From the NCBI GenBank assembly GCA_035566895.1, contig DATMQA010000085.1, positions 1-44,015 of the forward strand: 44,015 nt of DNA. Direction: 5' to 3'. Shown here piece by piece: positions 6,824 to 16,022 of the stretch. Each line of letters starts with the position of its first letter. Position 1 is the first letter of the stretch. Below the pieces are notes generated by a model. That model searched no databases, had not been told where the DNA came from, and saw nothing but the letters and a program-made list of their open reading frames with translations. This DNA comes from DATMQA01 sp035566895. GTDB taxonomy: Bacteria > Verrucomicrobiota > Verrucomicrobiia > Limisphaerales > UBA8199. The position numbers and the translations under genes are program-made.

Positions 6824-7106
6824 ACCCGCCACAGCAGTTCGAAGGCGGCAGCACCTCGCCGGAGATCGCCGGTGCGTCGTTCTCCACCGCGTGGCAAGTA
6901 ACCTTTGGTTCCGGGAAAATGCACGTCTCTCCGCCCACCACTTGGTTGGCCAATAGACTCCACTCCTCGTCTCTTCGCGCACGGGCGTCCTTCAGCTTCG
7001 CCTCCTGCTCTTCCCCCACCGTTTCTTCCTCCACAAGATCTAACGTCTGAGCCTCAGAGAGCAACTCCTTAACCGTCAAAATAATCTTGTCGGGATTGTT
7101 TTTCAT
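6810..7106 (-). CDS. Small protein with Cys-Cys-Gly-Gly-Ser tail, 98 aa, possible peptidase substrate
   Basis: No family is recognised. The start at ATG 7106 was preferred because the upstream extension (to 7193) is basic and unlike the rest. The first 65 residues are acidic and helical (KELLSEAQTLDLVEEE, AKLKDARARRDEEW). They are followed by a double-glycine segment NQVVGGE, a looser part with four cysteines in all, and the end SNCCGGSSSS. A helical leader, a GG site and a Cys/Ser-rich end resemble ribosomal peptide precursors, and the GG near the C-terminus also recalls modifier precursors. It lies 124 bp downstream of the papain-like peptidase gene on the same strand. Its function is unknown and the comparisons are inference. 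Confidence 0.55.
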   Translation of the reverse strand: MKNNPDKIILTVKELLSEAQTLDLVEEETVGEEQEAKLKDARARRDEEWSLLANQVVGGETCIFPEPKVTCHAVENDAPAISGEVLPPSNCCGGSSSS

Positions 7107-7230
7107 AGTTCGCTGACCCCGCCGGGGGAAGTTTAGCATAGTTCGCGCGTTTCTAGCACTAAAAGTGCGGTTCGTCAACACCTTCCTTGACAAATTTGAA
7201 GCCCTGTGCTACTAGCCAGCCCCCCCCGTC

Positions 7231-8829
7231 TCACGCAGCATTTTTCTCGCCAAGATTGTGCGTGTACTGAGAATACTGCTTTGGCGCATCATCAATATTC
7301 ACCCAATGCGTTGCTTTGTGGGGTTCGAAATGCACCTGGTTCCCGATCCGGACGTAAATAACACCCTCTTCCAATGCACCCGCTGTTGCGTCCAGCACGA
7401 TTTCGCAAGTGCATAAACCCTTCTTGAACAGATCAACCGGAGAGACCTCCATCACCCACACGAAGTGAGGCAGATGAAGCCCCACAGGCACACTGGCAGC
7501 TCCATCCGGTCCGCGGCGGGCCTGCGCAAGCTTCCGCTTCTTGAACGAGGCGCCACTTGTCACAAACAATCTGGTAACAAACGGGGCCGAGCCGGTCTGC
7601 TTGAGATTGCTCGAGAATTTCCTGCAATACCCTTCGGCCTTAACGCGAGCATCCTCAGCCGGCACGAACACCTTTTCCGGCAGAGGACACGTCATCGTTC
7701 TGACGCTGCTCAATGAGACCCTGAACCCATGTCTATTGTAGGCAACCGCGTAATTCTCAAGGTCCCCTTCATAGCCCAGCGTCTGGTATGGAAAGTAATT
7801 GTCATCCACGACCACGAACTGTTTCAGGAAATGCGAACTATCTACAAACTCAACAGTCCCACCCACGGGCTTGTCGAGATCCATCGTGTGACCAACCAAG
7901 CTGATCACGTGGCCATTCCCAGGAAGGCGCAAACTGGCGAGCACCGGAAAACCTGACTCCACGTATGAATATAAATCTTGAAATGCACCGGCGTCCAAGC
8001 TCGGCGCAGCCAGCGTCGCATTCGCCTTCTGCACGACCCTCACAACCGGAAATGTCCCGAACTCTCCCAGAATCCTGCAATAGTCGGTGTACGTCATGCC
8101 CCGGTAAGGCACTGCTCTTCCCTCGCTGCTCTCAGTCATTCGGATGAAATCGAACGGGTAGAGCTCCCGATACTGCGGATACCTCTGCGACAGATAGCGG
8201 CACACACCCCACAGCGCCGAATGAGCACACAGCGTTGCATCCCCATCCTGCGACGTCCACGGATAGCCCTCGGCATCCAAAATCGCGCCGTTGACCTGCG
8301 CCCTGAATCGCGTGCGCAGCAAATAGTATTCGTTATCAATTCCCCTCCCGATCTTCCACGGATCAATGACGGTCCGACCGAGACACGCCTCCTTAACCGG
8401 CCGCACGACAGAAAACCCCAGATAATTCTTCCGAAACTTCTCCTCATCCGCCAGCAAGTCTTTTGGTTGCAGCTTCTCCTGGTTGAAGAAATGCAGCCTG
8501 CTGCAGACCGAAGTAGTCTCAACAAACTTCTTAGAATAAAAGTTACTGTGAAGGTTCCGGTGATCCTTGCAGATGTAAAGCGGTTCAAGAATGATGCTCT
8601 GCACAAACCCGTCGAGGCCCTGCGCAGGCCCATCGAGCCCGCCCTTGCGCAGCGTTGTCACTCCCCATTCAGACAGAGCAGGACACTTCACCCGCAGGTC
8701 CTGCCACGCCTTTTCCGGCGCTGCCGGATCAACGTGAAAGCCCACTAAGTCGTTGCTCTTGTATATTCGCATGTCACCCATATCCGTCGGAGTGCCAACG
8801 TCCCGAGAGGTGCCGACATCAAACCACAC
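7231..8829 (-). CDS. Papain-like (C39-like) cysteine peptidase family protein, about 532 aa
   Basis: A papain-fold triad can be traced. The nucleophile is Cys in GDATLCAHSALWG (about residue 201), the His is in GNGHVISLVGH (about 307), and the Asp/Asn is in FVVVDDNYFPYQ (about 342). The order and spacing fit C39/BtrH-like peptidases. N- and C-terminal flanks of about 190 and 180 residues are unrecognised, and no membrane span or ABC transporter part is present. The start was chosen as GTG 8829, because GGAGG lies 6 bp upstream. A TTG at 8865 and an ATG at 8781 are alternatives. The neighbour downstream is the small GG-containing protein, a possible substrate. It is a candidate accessory or separate defence gene beside the Bil operon. 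Confidence 0.65.
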   Translation of the reverse strand: MWFDVGTSRDVGTPTDMGDMRIYKSNDLVGFHVDPAAPEKAWQDLRVKCPALSEWGVTTLRKGGLDGPAQGLDGFVQSIILEPLYICKDHRNLHSNFYSKKFVETTSVCSRLHFFNQEKLQPKDLLADEEKFRKNYLGFSVVRPVKEACLGRTVIDPWKIGRGIDNEYYLLRTRFRAQVNGAILDAEGYPWTSQDGDATLCAHSALWGVCRYLSQRYPQYRELYPFDFIRMTESSEGRAVPYRGMTYTDYCRILGEFGTFPVVRVVQKANATLAAPSLDAGAFQDLYSYVESGFPVLASLRLPGNGHVISLVGHTMDLDKPVGGTVEFVDSSHFLKQFVVVDDNYFPYQTLGYEGDLENYAVAYNRHGFRVSLSSVRTMTCPLPEKVFVPAEDARVKAEGYCRKFSSNLKQTGSAPFVTRLFVTSGASFKKRKLAQARRGPDGAASVPVGLHLPHFVWVMEVSPVDLFKKGLCTCEIVLDATAGALEEGVIYVRIGNQVHFEPHKATHWVNIDDAPKQYSQYTHNLGEKNAA

Positions 8830-9000
8830 ATTAGCCCTCCGGACAACGTTTTTCGGTCCTCCCAAAATGAGGCCTCGTCAGAGAAGCGGCGGGGAGAGGA
8901 ATGGCATATAGGGTAAAATTTGTGAGGCGATACGCCAAACGGCACACTCAGCAACTCCGGCCCTCAGTTGCCGTCCGCACGCGCCGGCTCGCGTTTAACG

Positions 9001-9262
9001 CTAAGCGCGGGGCAGCGCGTTCGGAAGCGCCGCTTCCTCTTCCCCCTCGGCCGGTTCAGCGGAGGCGTCGAGCTTCGCCTCAAGCTTTGGCAACCAATTC
9101 CTTCCAGCGCAGTTGCACCTCAGCCTCGATGAACACAGCCCCATCCTTTCTCGCCTCCTCAGAAAACCAAGAGGAAGCCCACCCGCTGATTTCAGATTTG
9201 TACTCAAAAGCAGAGGTCATTAAAAAGCAGGGGGCCAGTTTTGGGTCAGTTCTTAGCATCAA
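9001..9262 (-). pseudogene. Possible frameshifted small gene or gene fragment
   Basis: One minus-strand frame (9262-9080) reads SAFEYKSEISGWASSWF and ends KELVAKA-stop. The next frame continues plausibly as KLEAKLDASAEPAEGEEEA to 9001. Joined across a one-base shift near 9085-9095, this makes an acidic helical tail of about 87 residues. It has no start signal and no recognised domain, so it may be the 3' remnant of a lost gene at the island's right edge. The rest of 8866-9448 shows nothing else. Confidence 0.3.
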
Positions 9263-9448
9263 TAGGTCTGCACCATAATACTGGGATTAAGTGTCATTTA
9301 GTTCCACCTGAACTACAGCCCCGTGCCTGTTCCAATTCGTCCACCGTGCCCCTAGACCCGCACCATGCCAATCCCATTTGACAAGCCGTGCATAATTATG
9401 TAATTTCTGACATGACAGAAATAATGGAAATTGAGTAGCTCTCCCCCC

Positions 9449-10870
9449 ATGAGACTGAAATTCAACGACCTTTGCCGCTCGACCGGCACGATTTCACGCG
9501 CACCCTTCGTGATTTGGGCGGCGTTATTGTTCGCTTTGAAATACAACCTGGACCGCGTGGTGCTCGGCTGGCTTTTTGACCGCCCATGGTCCGTTTTCTC
9601 GTATTTCGATCAGCCCTTTCCCAGGATTCAGAACCTCTCACCGGCCCAAAGCCCGAGAGAATTCCTCGTGCTGTGTCTGGTTTCACTGCCGTTCCTCTGG
9701 GCTGGCGTCATGCTGTGCATCAAGCGGCTGCGTTCAGCCCGGCTTCCGTCGTGGCTGGCCGTCCTTTTTGTCGTGCCCATTCTGAAGTGGTTCCTCTTTG
9801 TTGCGCTGGCAATCGTCCCTGAGCGCGAGGCTGATTCGGATGAACCAAGCCAACGTGCGTCGTGGGTCCCGAAATCCATTTTTGGCAGCGCGGCGCTGGC
9901 GGTCGGGACCAGTGTGCTGCTCGCCTTCGCTGCCGCCCTGTTCAGCACCATGGTACTGCACGAATACGGCTGGGGCCTGTTTGTCGGGGTGCCCTTCTCC
10001 ATGGGCTTCTTTTCAGCCGTCATCCACGGCCTGGGACAACCGCGGCGCCTGGGCGAAAGCCTGATGGTCGCCGTCGTTTCCGTGGCCATTGCCGGAGCAA
10101 CCTTCCTGGTGCTGGCCTTTGAAGGCGCCATTTGCCTCCTGATGGCCGCTCCGCTCGCTCTTGCGCTCGCGTTGGTCGGGGCGCTCGCCGGCCATGCGGT
10201 CCAGGTCAGTCGCCGGCCGCTCATTCCAAAGCAAGTCTTTTGCATACCGCTCCTGGCGTTGCCGCTCATGTTCGCTTCCGAAGCGCTGCGTCCTGGTCCC
10301 GCGCCTTTGTTGAAAGTCGTGACCGCCATCGACGTGAACGCTCCGGTCGAGACGGTCTGGCAGCACGTCGTCGAGTTCACCGAACTCGCCCCGCCAACGG
10401 AGTTTCTTTTCAAACTCGGCATCGCCTATCCCATCCGCGCGGAAATCCAGGGGCACGGCCCTGGGGCGGTGCGGAATTGCATCTTTTCAACCGGCCCCTT
10501 CATCGAGCCCATCGAAGTCTGGGACGAGCCGCGACTGCTAAAATTCTCCGTCACGAGCAACCCCGCGCCCCTCGATGAGTGGACGCCCTATCGCGAAATC
10601 CATCCGCCGCATCTGCATGGATTCCTGGTTTCCGAACAGGGGCAATTCCAGCTCACCCCGCTGCCTGGCGGCCGGACCCGGCTCGAAGGGACGACCTGGT
10701 ATCACCACACCATGTGGCCGGTCAGTTATTGGCAGATTTGGTCCGACCAGATCATCCATGCCATCCATCGCCGTGTCCTGCGCCACGTCAAACACCTCGC
10801 CGAAGCGGACCGAAAAAAACAGCCGCTTAACAGTAGCCGTCGGTTACTCCCGAGTGGCCTCCGGCCTTGA
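9449..10870 (+). CDS. Polytopic membrane protein, DUF805-like N-terminus with C-terminal SRPBCC domain, 473 aa
   Basis: The N-terminal third resembles DUF805: it has a GTISRAPFVIW start, a KRLRSARLPSWLAVLF segment and several membrane spans (about residues 20-35, 73-92, 102-123). More spans follow to about 275 (143-168, 174-192, a long hydrophobic block 205-248, 258-275). From about 285 to 450 lies a START/polyketide-cyclase-like SRPBCC domain: TAIDVNAPVETVWQHV at its start, LTPLPGGRTRLEGTTWY before the last long helix. SRPBCC domains bind hydrophobic ligands. The start ATG 9449 gives the DUF805-like beginning; an upstream ATG at 9431 adds six residues. No Shine-Dalgarno is visible. The ligand is unknown. 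Confidence 0.75.
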   Translation: MRLKFNDLCRSTGTISRAPFVIWAALLFALKYNLDRVVLGWLFDRPWSVFSYFDQPFPRIQNLSPAQSPREFLVLCLVSLPFLWAGVMLCIKRLRSARLPSWLAVLFVVPILKWFLFVALAIVPEREADSDEPSQRASWVPKSIFGSAALAVGTSVLLAFAAALFSTMVLHEYGWGLFVGVPFSMGFFSAVIHGLGQPRRLGESLMVAVVSVAIAGATFLVLAFEGAICLLMAAPLALALALVGALAGHAVQVSRRPLIPKQVFCIPLLALPLMFASEALRPGPAPLLKVVTAIDVNAPVETVWQHVVEFTELAPPTEFLFKLGIAYPIRAEIQGHGPGAVRNCIFSTGPFIEPIEVWDEPRLLKFSVTSNPAPLDEWTPYREIHPPHLHGFLVSEQGQFQLTPLPGGRTRLEGTTWYHHTMWPVSYWQIWSDQIIHAIHRRVLRHVKHLAEADRKKQPLNSSRRLLPSGLRP

Positions 10871-10925
10871 AATAACCGTTGACCGACCCGCTTGAAACGT
10901 CATTTAATACCAATCGAAATCTACC

Positions 10926-12848
10926 ATGACGAAAAGGGCCAAACCCAGTCTCCTGACTCTCACCACCGCCCAAAGCCGGTCACTGGGAACGTGGGTCTTT
11001 GGCTTCCTGCTGTTCGTTTTCTTCGTGTGTGTGTTTGCTTTCGCTCCGAAGGAATTGCCTGAATTCAAACAACGGATGCTGGCCGTGGCCTCGGCTTTGC
11101 TTGCAGGATTGTTCGCCTTCTTCCTCACCGGCGACATCGGAATAGTGATCAAACCGTTCAAGTCGCAGCTTGGCACCTTCAGCGTCAAAGCTGGCGGGGG
11201 CGTCGCCGTGTTTGTTCTGGTCCTTTGGTGGTGGCTCAGTCCCTGGGCACCCGTCAGCGTGGAAAAAAGGCTCACGGCTCTGGAAGACGCCCTTCGAGAA
11301 CAGACCCGGACGCTCAGTTATTTGAGCACCGAGGTGCACCGCGCCTTGCAGACACCAACCCCGTCCGCCCACGCTCGCGAGCTCGCAGCACAAATTCCAC
11401 CGGACGCCGATGCTTACGCACTGGCTCTAAAGGCGATGGCCGAGAATCGTCCGGATGACGCGCGGGTACTCCTCGAACAGGCCGAGAAAGCCAGCCGGCC
11501 AGAGGACCGAACGCGCATTTATAGCGCGCGAGGCCGGACCGAACTTTTTGCCGGTCAGTACAGCAACGCCGTCGGTTGGTTCCAACGCGCGCTGTCACTC
11601 GACCCCGAGAATCCGGACACCCTGAACGAAGCCAGTGTCGCGCTGATTCATGATGGGAAATCTAGAGAAGCATTACCACTTCTGGAAAAAGCAGTGGCGC
11701 TCTGGTCCAAACGATTAGGCGCGGACAACGCCGACGTGGGCCGGGGCCTGAATAATCTAGCGGCTGTTTACCAGCAACTGGGCGACCTCTCCAAGGCGGA
11801 AGAGCTTTATCTGCAGGCCAAGTCCGTCCTGGAGCGGCGGCGCGGCGAAGATGACCCGGACCTGGCAACCTGCCTGAGCAATCTGGCAAGTCTCTATCAG
11901 GATCAGCAAAAGTATTCCGAGGCCGGGCAGCTCTACAAAAAGGTCCTCGCGATCCAGGAGAAGGTCTTGCCGCCGGACGACCCGCGTCTGGCCGCCACTT
12001 ACAACAATCTGGCCGAGCTCCAGCAGCGACAGAACCAAATCGAAGGAACCGAGTTCCTCTACCAACGCGCGCTGGACATCCAGGAAAAGGCCCTCGGCAA
12101 AGACCATCTGGATTTGGCCACTACCCTCAACAATCTTGCCAGCCTTTACCTGAAACAGAACCAGTATCCCAAAAGCGAACAGCTCTGCCAGCGCGCGCTG
12201 GCTATCCGGGAAAAAAACCTGGGACCCGCGGCCCCAGTCGTGGGCGAAAGCCTTAACAATCTGGCCGCGCTCTATTTGAAACAGGACAAATTCGGCCAGG
12301 CCGAACCGCTGATGCTCCAGGCGCTCGCCGTTTTTGAAAAGGGCCTCGGCATGGAAGACCCCCAGGTGGCACTTTGCTCAAAAAACCTCGCTACTTTGTA
12401 TCGCAACCAGGACCTCTACGGGAAAGCCGAGCCCTACTACCAAAGGGCGCTCGCGATTCGTGAGAAAGCCTTTGGCTCGGCACATCCTGATGTGGCGACC
12501 AGTCTCCACGACCTGGCCGTTCTCTACTATCGCCAAAAACGCATCGATGAGGCGCGCCAATTCTTCCAGCGCGCGTTAGCCGTTTGGGATAAGATCCCGG
12601 AACCGGACGAACCCAAGCTCGTTCTCAACCTCGAAAACCTTGCCGGCCTCGAATACGGACAAGGGCGTTTCGCCGACGCTCAGCCGCTCTACCGGCGAGC
12701 GATCGACTTGCGGGAGAAGGTCTATGGCGCTGCCGACCCAAATGTGATGCGCGAGTACGTCGAGGTGCTGCACAAACTGAATAACGAAACCGAAGCGAAC
12801 AAAGTCCAAGCGCGCCTCGCCGCGATTCAGGACAGTGCGCCGCATTAG
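10926..12848 (+). CDS. Membrane-anchored TPR protein (kinesin light chain-type repeats), 640 aa
   Basis: Three hydrophobic spans lie at about residues 18-40, 50-68 and 92-108. A short coiled coil (EKRLTALEDALREQTRTL) links them to a long TPR array from about 165 to the end. From residue 235 on, the repeats have the 42-residue kinesin-light-chain form, with the recurring signatures LNNLAxLYxxQ, AExLYxRALAIxEK and GxxHPDVA. Such arrays are protein-binding scaffolds. It begins 55 bp after the SRPBCC membrane protein and may be co-transcribed with it. The orientation of the TPR domain across the membrane is not certain. Confidence 0.85.
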   Translation: MTKRAKPSLLTLTTAQSRSLGTWVFGFLLFVFFVCVFAFAPKELPEFKQRMLAVASALLAGLFAFFLTGDIGIVIKPFKSQLGTFSVKAGGGVAVFVLVLWWWLSPWAPVSVEKRLTALEDALREQTRTLSYLSTEVHRALQTPTPSAHARELAAQIPPDADAYALALKAMAENRPDDARVLLEQAEKASRPEDRTRIYSARGRTELFAGQYSNAVGWFQRALSLDPENPDTLNEASVALIHDGKSREALPLLEKAVALWSKRLGADNADVGRGLNNLAAVYQQLGDLSKAEELYLQAKSVLERRRGEDDPDLATCLSNLASLYQDQQKYSEAGQLYKKVLAIQEKVLPPDDPRLAATYNNLAELQQRQNQIEGTEFLYQRALDIQEKALGKDHLDLATTLNNLASLYLKQNQYPKSEQLCQRALAIREKNLGPAAPVVGESLNNLAALYLKQDKFGQAEPLMLQALAVFEKGLGMEDPQVALCSKNLATLYRNQDLYGKAEPYYQRALAIREKAFGSAHPDVATSLHDLAVLYYRQKRIDEARQFFQRALAVWDKIPEPDEPKLVLNLENLAGLEYGQGRFADAQPLYRRAIDLREKVYGAADPNVMREYVEVLHKLNNETEANKVQARLAAIQDSAPH

Positions 12849-12894
12849 CCCTGGACTGGCGGAGCAAAAAGTTCAGGACGCGCTCCAACATTCG

Positions 12895-15123
12895 CTAGAA
12901 GGACAGCCGAAGCCCGCCATACACGTTGCGCCCGGGCGCGGTGATTTGGCTTGGGTCAGGAAACGGAGGGAGACTTGGTTGCCCTTGTTCCCCGGCAAAA
13001 TAGTGCTTATCGAACACGTTGTTGAGGTTCACAAAGAACGTTAGCCGATCCTTCCAGCACGAATACTCAAGTGATAAGTCAACCACCGAATACCCAGGAA
13101 TGAACGCGCCCGTTCTCCCGCTCATCACCAGGCCATTGTCATTGTTCGCGTTGCCAAAGTAATCGGATATGGAAAGAAAGCTTACCGCAGCCTTGATCCG
13201 TTCAAAATAGTTATATTCCAGCCCCACCTTGAACGTCCTTTCAGGCGCGTATGGTACCCGGAGCCCTTCAAAATTCGAAGCCGGACTCGTCTCAATTTCG
13301 GTGTTCAGATACGTAATGGCGCTAAAAACGCTGAGGCGACCATAGCGAGCCAATCCCGTTTCCGTCGCTGATGACCGCGGTCCGGTGCGCGGCTGGGCGG
13401 AAGGGGACACCTGCGTCAGAGCGTCAATTAATCCAAACAGGTTGACCTCCTGAAACCACTCGACACCATAATGTAATGTGCGCCCTGAATTTTCCACGTC
13501 GTTGAACCCGGCGAACTGTTTCTCATACCGCATCCCAAACACCGAAACGTCATACAAATACCACGGGATCGGCGTGCCCCGCAGCCCCGCTTCAACTTGA
13601 TATAACTCCGAGTTTTCGAGGCCGGCCGTCTGGACGCCAGGAAACTGCATAACAAATTCGCTGTAGGTCGGAGGCCGATAAGCGTTGGCGACGTTCGCGT
13701 ACAAAACCAACGGGCGCCGGTTGATTCCCGAAGGTTCGATCACATCTACCTCCGTGCCGAGCGAAAAAAGAGGCGCGTAATCCTCGAACCGCCGATCGAT
13801 GCTCCCGCCCGCGAGGGTCCCGCGGCCTGCGATTTCGGCATACTCAAATCGAATCCCGGGGGTCACACTCCAACGATCAAGGATTTGGAACTTGTTCTCG
13901 GCATAAACCGCCCAATTTAAGTCGTGGCGGTCCAGGTCGATCGCCTGCTGGAAAGTGCCGGGCGCCGCGTCGCTTTTCATCGGACTAAGCGTGCCTTGAA
14001 CCGTGAAGCCAGCCGTTAGGAGGTTTCCGCTCGTATTGCCCAGCTCATACTCATGCGCCACGCGCGTATCCGTTCCCCAATTGTAGTAATGCTCGGTCAC
14101 TGGACCAAGCGTGAACGGATTAACGCCGCTGAAATCCGTGAAACCCCTCGTGTAATGAAACCAGGCGCGCGATTCAGCCCGCGTCGCCGACGTGAACTCG
14201 TGTTGGTACAAAAGATCGAGCCGATGCTGTGTCGCTTCTTGAAAATAGTAGTTGAACAAATTGTTAAACTGCACATTGTTGGCGGCCCCTCTAAGCGTGC
14301 TGCTCAATTGGTCCGACTTGAAACTGTAAGCCTGGTAGCCGAGCGAGATCGCGTCGGAATCGCCTAACCGCTTCACCAGACGCAAGCCGCCGCTGGTGCT
14401 GTTGAAGCCCGGTTGCACGGGAGGATTATCTGGAAATCCATCGCCGCGAGAGGCCCGCAAAAACCCGCCGTAGCTGAAATCATCAACGGTGCCGGACGCT
14501 TCGAATAAGTCGGAAAAAAAGCCGTAAGAGCCGCCCGTCGCCGTGTTCCGCGCCCGAAGCGCGCGGTCGCCCGCAATCGGATAGGAAATGAAGTTGACCG
14601 ATCCGCCCGGCTGCGGTCCGAACAAAATGCCCGACCCGCTGCCCACAAACTGCATTTGTGCGGTCTGACTTGGATCGGGAACGGCGACCACGATCCGCCT
14701 CCCGAACGTGTCAATGTTCAGCGGAAATCCGTCCTGGTAAACCTGTGTAAACACAGCGTTATTTGGTGGCATGCCGCGAAAACCCACATTGAAATGAGTG
14801 CCCTGAATCTCCTCCTCCAACAACATCGCACCCGTGATCCGGCGAAGTTCTAATCGGAAATTGTTGTTTGCGATCACCGGATCCGCTGCTGGATCGATCG
14901 CCATCGCCTTCTTGCCGGAATACAACCTTGTGCCGTCTGTATCCGGCATGAATGTTTCCGGCTTCAATTCGATCAGGTTTCGCAGTTCAATGTCGGTGAG
15001 CCTTTTGGAGTCCTCGGAAGGTGTCGGATCGCCCTCGGCCAGCAGCCGCCCCGCAATACCACAACTCAGCCACACGAAAGTGCTCCATTTGAATCCATTA
15101 CGTCCTGAAATAGATTCCCTCAT
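12895..15123 (-). CDS. TonB-dependent outer-membrane receptor, 742 aa
   Basis: After a signal peptide (hydrophobic TFVWLSCGIAGRLLA), the plug domain shows NVGFRGMPPNNAVFTQVYQDG and the PQPGGSVNFISYP strand. The 22-stranded barrel follows, and the protein ends NVYGGLRLSF with the C-terminal Phe needed for outer-membrane insertion. ANAYRPPTYSEF and LNNVFDKHYF are typical receptor motifs. The start was put at ATG 15123 (MRESISG) instead of 15183, because the extra 20 residues do not belong to a signal peptide. It is divergent from a FecR-domain gene. The overall look is closest to iron-siderophore receptors of the FecA type, but the ligand cannot be told from the sequence. Confidence 0.9.
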   Translation of the reverse strand: MRESISGRNGFKWSTFVWLSCGIAGRLLAEGDPTPSEDSKRLTDIELRNLIELKPETFMPDTDGTRLYSGKKAMAIDPAADPVIANNNFRLELRRITGAMLLEEEIQGTHFNVGFRGMPPNNAVFTQVYQDGFPLNIDTFGRRIVVAVPDPSQTAQMQFVGSGSGILFGPQPGGSVNFISYPIAGDRALRARNTATGGSYGFFSDLFEASGTVDDFSYGGFLRASRGDGFPDNPPVQPGFNSTSGGLRLVKRLGDSDAISLGYQAYSFKSDQLSSTLRGAANNVQFNNLFNYYFQEATQHRLDLLYQHEFTSATRAESRAWFHYTRGFTDFSGVNPFTLGPVTEHYYNWGTDTRVAHEYELGNTSGNLLTAGFTVQGTLSPMKSDAAPGTFQQAIDLDRHDLNWAVYAENKFQILDRWSVTPGIRFEYAEIAGRGTLAGGSIDRRFEDYAPLFSLGTEVDVIEPSGINRRPLVLYANVANAYRPPTYSEFVMQFPGVQTAGLENSELYQVEAGLRGTPIPWYLYDVSVFGMRYEKQFAGFNDVENSGRTLHYGVEWFQEVNLFGLIDALTQVSPSAQPRTGPRSSATETGLARYGRLSVFSAITYLNTEIETSPASNFEGLRVPYAPERTFKVGLEYNYFERIKAAVSFLSISDYFGNANNDNGLVMSGRTGAFIPGYSVVDLSLEYSCWKDRLTFFVNLNNVFDKHYFAGEQGQPSLPPFPDPSQITAPGRNVYGGLRLSF

Positions 15124-15254
15124 GCGAATACAACTACCATCCCGGCCTCGGCCATGTCCACACAAAATTCTCGCCCCGGCCAACCTGGGAAGCTATTGCC
15201 AGCTCCCGCATTTTGCTTGCTTGCACGCCCCCGGCTGCGCTATAGGAAACCCGC

Positions 15255-15887
15255 ATGAACCAGGAGTTTTCAATCGGGATGTCGCTTGCCCTGCTCTGCT
15301 GCGCTGCTCAGGCTGCCGAATCACCACCGCACGACGTCAGGGTTCTCACACTCACCGGGCAGGCGTTCGTCAGCGGCCCGGACGCAAAGGCCGAACGGCC
15401 GGCAACAACCGGCGAACAACTCAACGAGGGCGAAGTCCTGCGTACGGGCAAAGGCGCCCTGGCCGAGCTGGAGTTTCCCGACTCCACGTCTGTCCGGCTC
15501 GCCCCCCTGAGCAAGTTTCATTATACGGCAAAGACTTCGAACTTCACCCTGGATCAGGGCGAAGGCATCTTCTCCTTTCCAAAGGGCAAAGGCGGCTTCA
15601 CTGTTTCCACCCCTGCGTTTGCCGCGAGCATCCAGGGCACCACGGTATATGTGAAGGTCACTCGCAACGTCGTCGAATACGCCTGTCTGGAGGGACGCTG
15701 TCGAATCGGCCCTCACACATTGACCTCGGGCGAGAAACTTGCTTTAGGCGCAAGCGGGCCCGCGTACGCTGCGCCTAAACAGAAACTGACCACAGACAAA
15801 TTCCTCAAGGAAAACCAACTCGTCGCCGCTTTTACCAAACCTCTTCCGCACCTTGACCTGATTCAACAGGAATCACGCAAAAAATGA
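15255..15887 (+). CDS. Secreted FecR-domain protein, 210 aa
   Basis: A signal peptide (MNQEFSIGMSLALLCCAAQA) leads a FecR-type beta domain. The domain shows TGEQLNEGEVLRTGKGALAELEFPDSTSVRLAPLSKF followed by GIFSFPKGKGGFTVSTP and FAASIQGTTVYVKV. Classical FecR proteins have a cytoplasmic anti-sigma tail and a membrane span; both are missing here, so this version is periplasmic or surface-exposed only. It lies divergent from the TonB-dependent receptor across 131 bp and convergent with an ECF sigma gene. The three may be a rearranged FecI-FecR-FecA-like set, but this one cannot bind a cytoplasmic sigma factor directly. Confidence 0.85.
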   Translation: MNQEFSIGMSLALLCCAAQAAESPPHDVRVLTLTGQAFVSGPDAKAERPATTGEQLNEGEVLRTGKGALAELEFPDSTSVRLAPLSKFHYTAKTSNFTLDQGEGIFSFPKGKGGFTVSTPAFAASIQGTTVYVKVTRNVVEYACLEGRCRIGPHTLTSGEKLALGASGPAYAAPKQKLTTDKFLKENQLVAAFTKPLPHLDLIQQESRKK

Positions 15888-15973
15888 GCCTTGAAGTCGT
15901 GAGTTGCGCACTCCCGCATATTCTCACGGCTTTGATTCTGGGTCACCTCATCGTCAGCTCTGCCGCTTTGCGC

Positions 15974-15991
15974 TCTTTTGTGGCTAAATCC
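15974..15991 (+). repeat. Dispersed repeat TCTTTTGTGGCTAAATCC, copy 1
   Basis: This 18-mer is identical to copies at 23515 and 38423. Here it lies between the FecR gene and the 3' end of an ECF sigma gene. It recalls the dispersed non-coding repeats common in this phylum. Confidence 0.75.
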
Positions 15992-16022
15992 TCCTCGAGC
16001 ATCACGCCCGCCAACGAGCTTC

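Noticed and set aside
6810..7106. Pup-like modifier
   Set aside because: The GG is not at the C-terminus, no Gln/Glu end or ligase (PafA-like) is present, and the cysteine-rich tail does not match.
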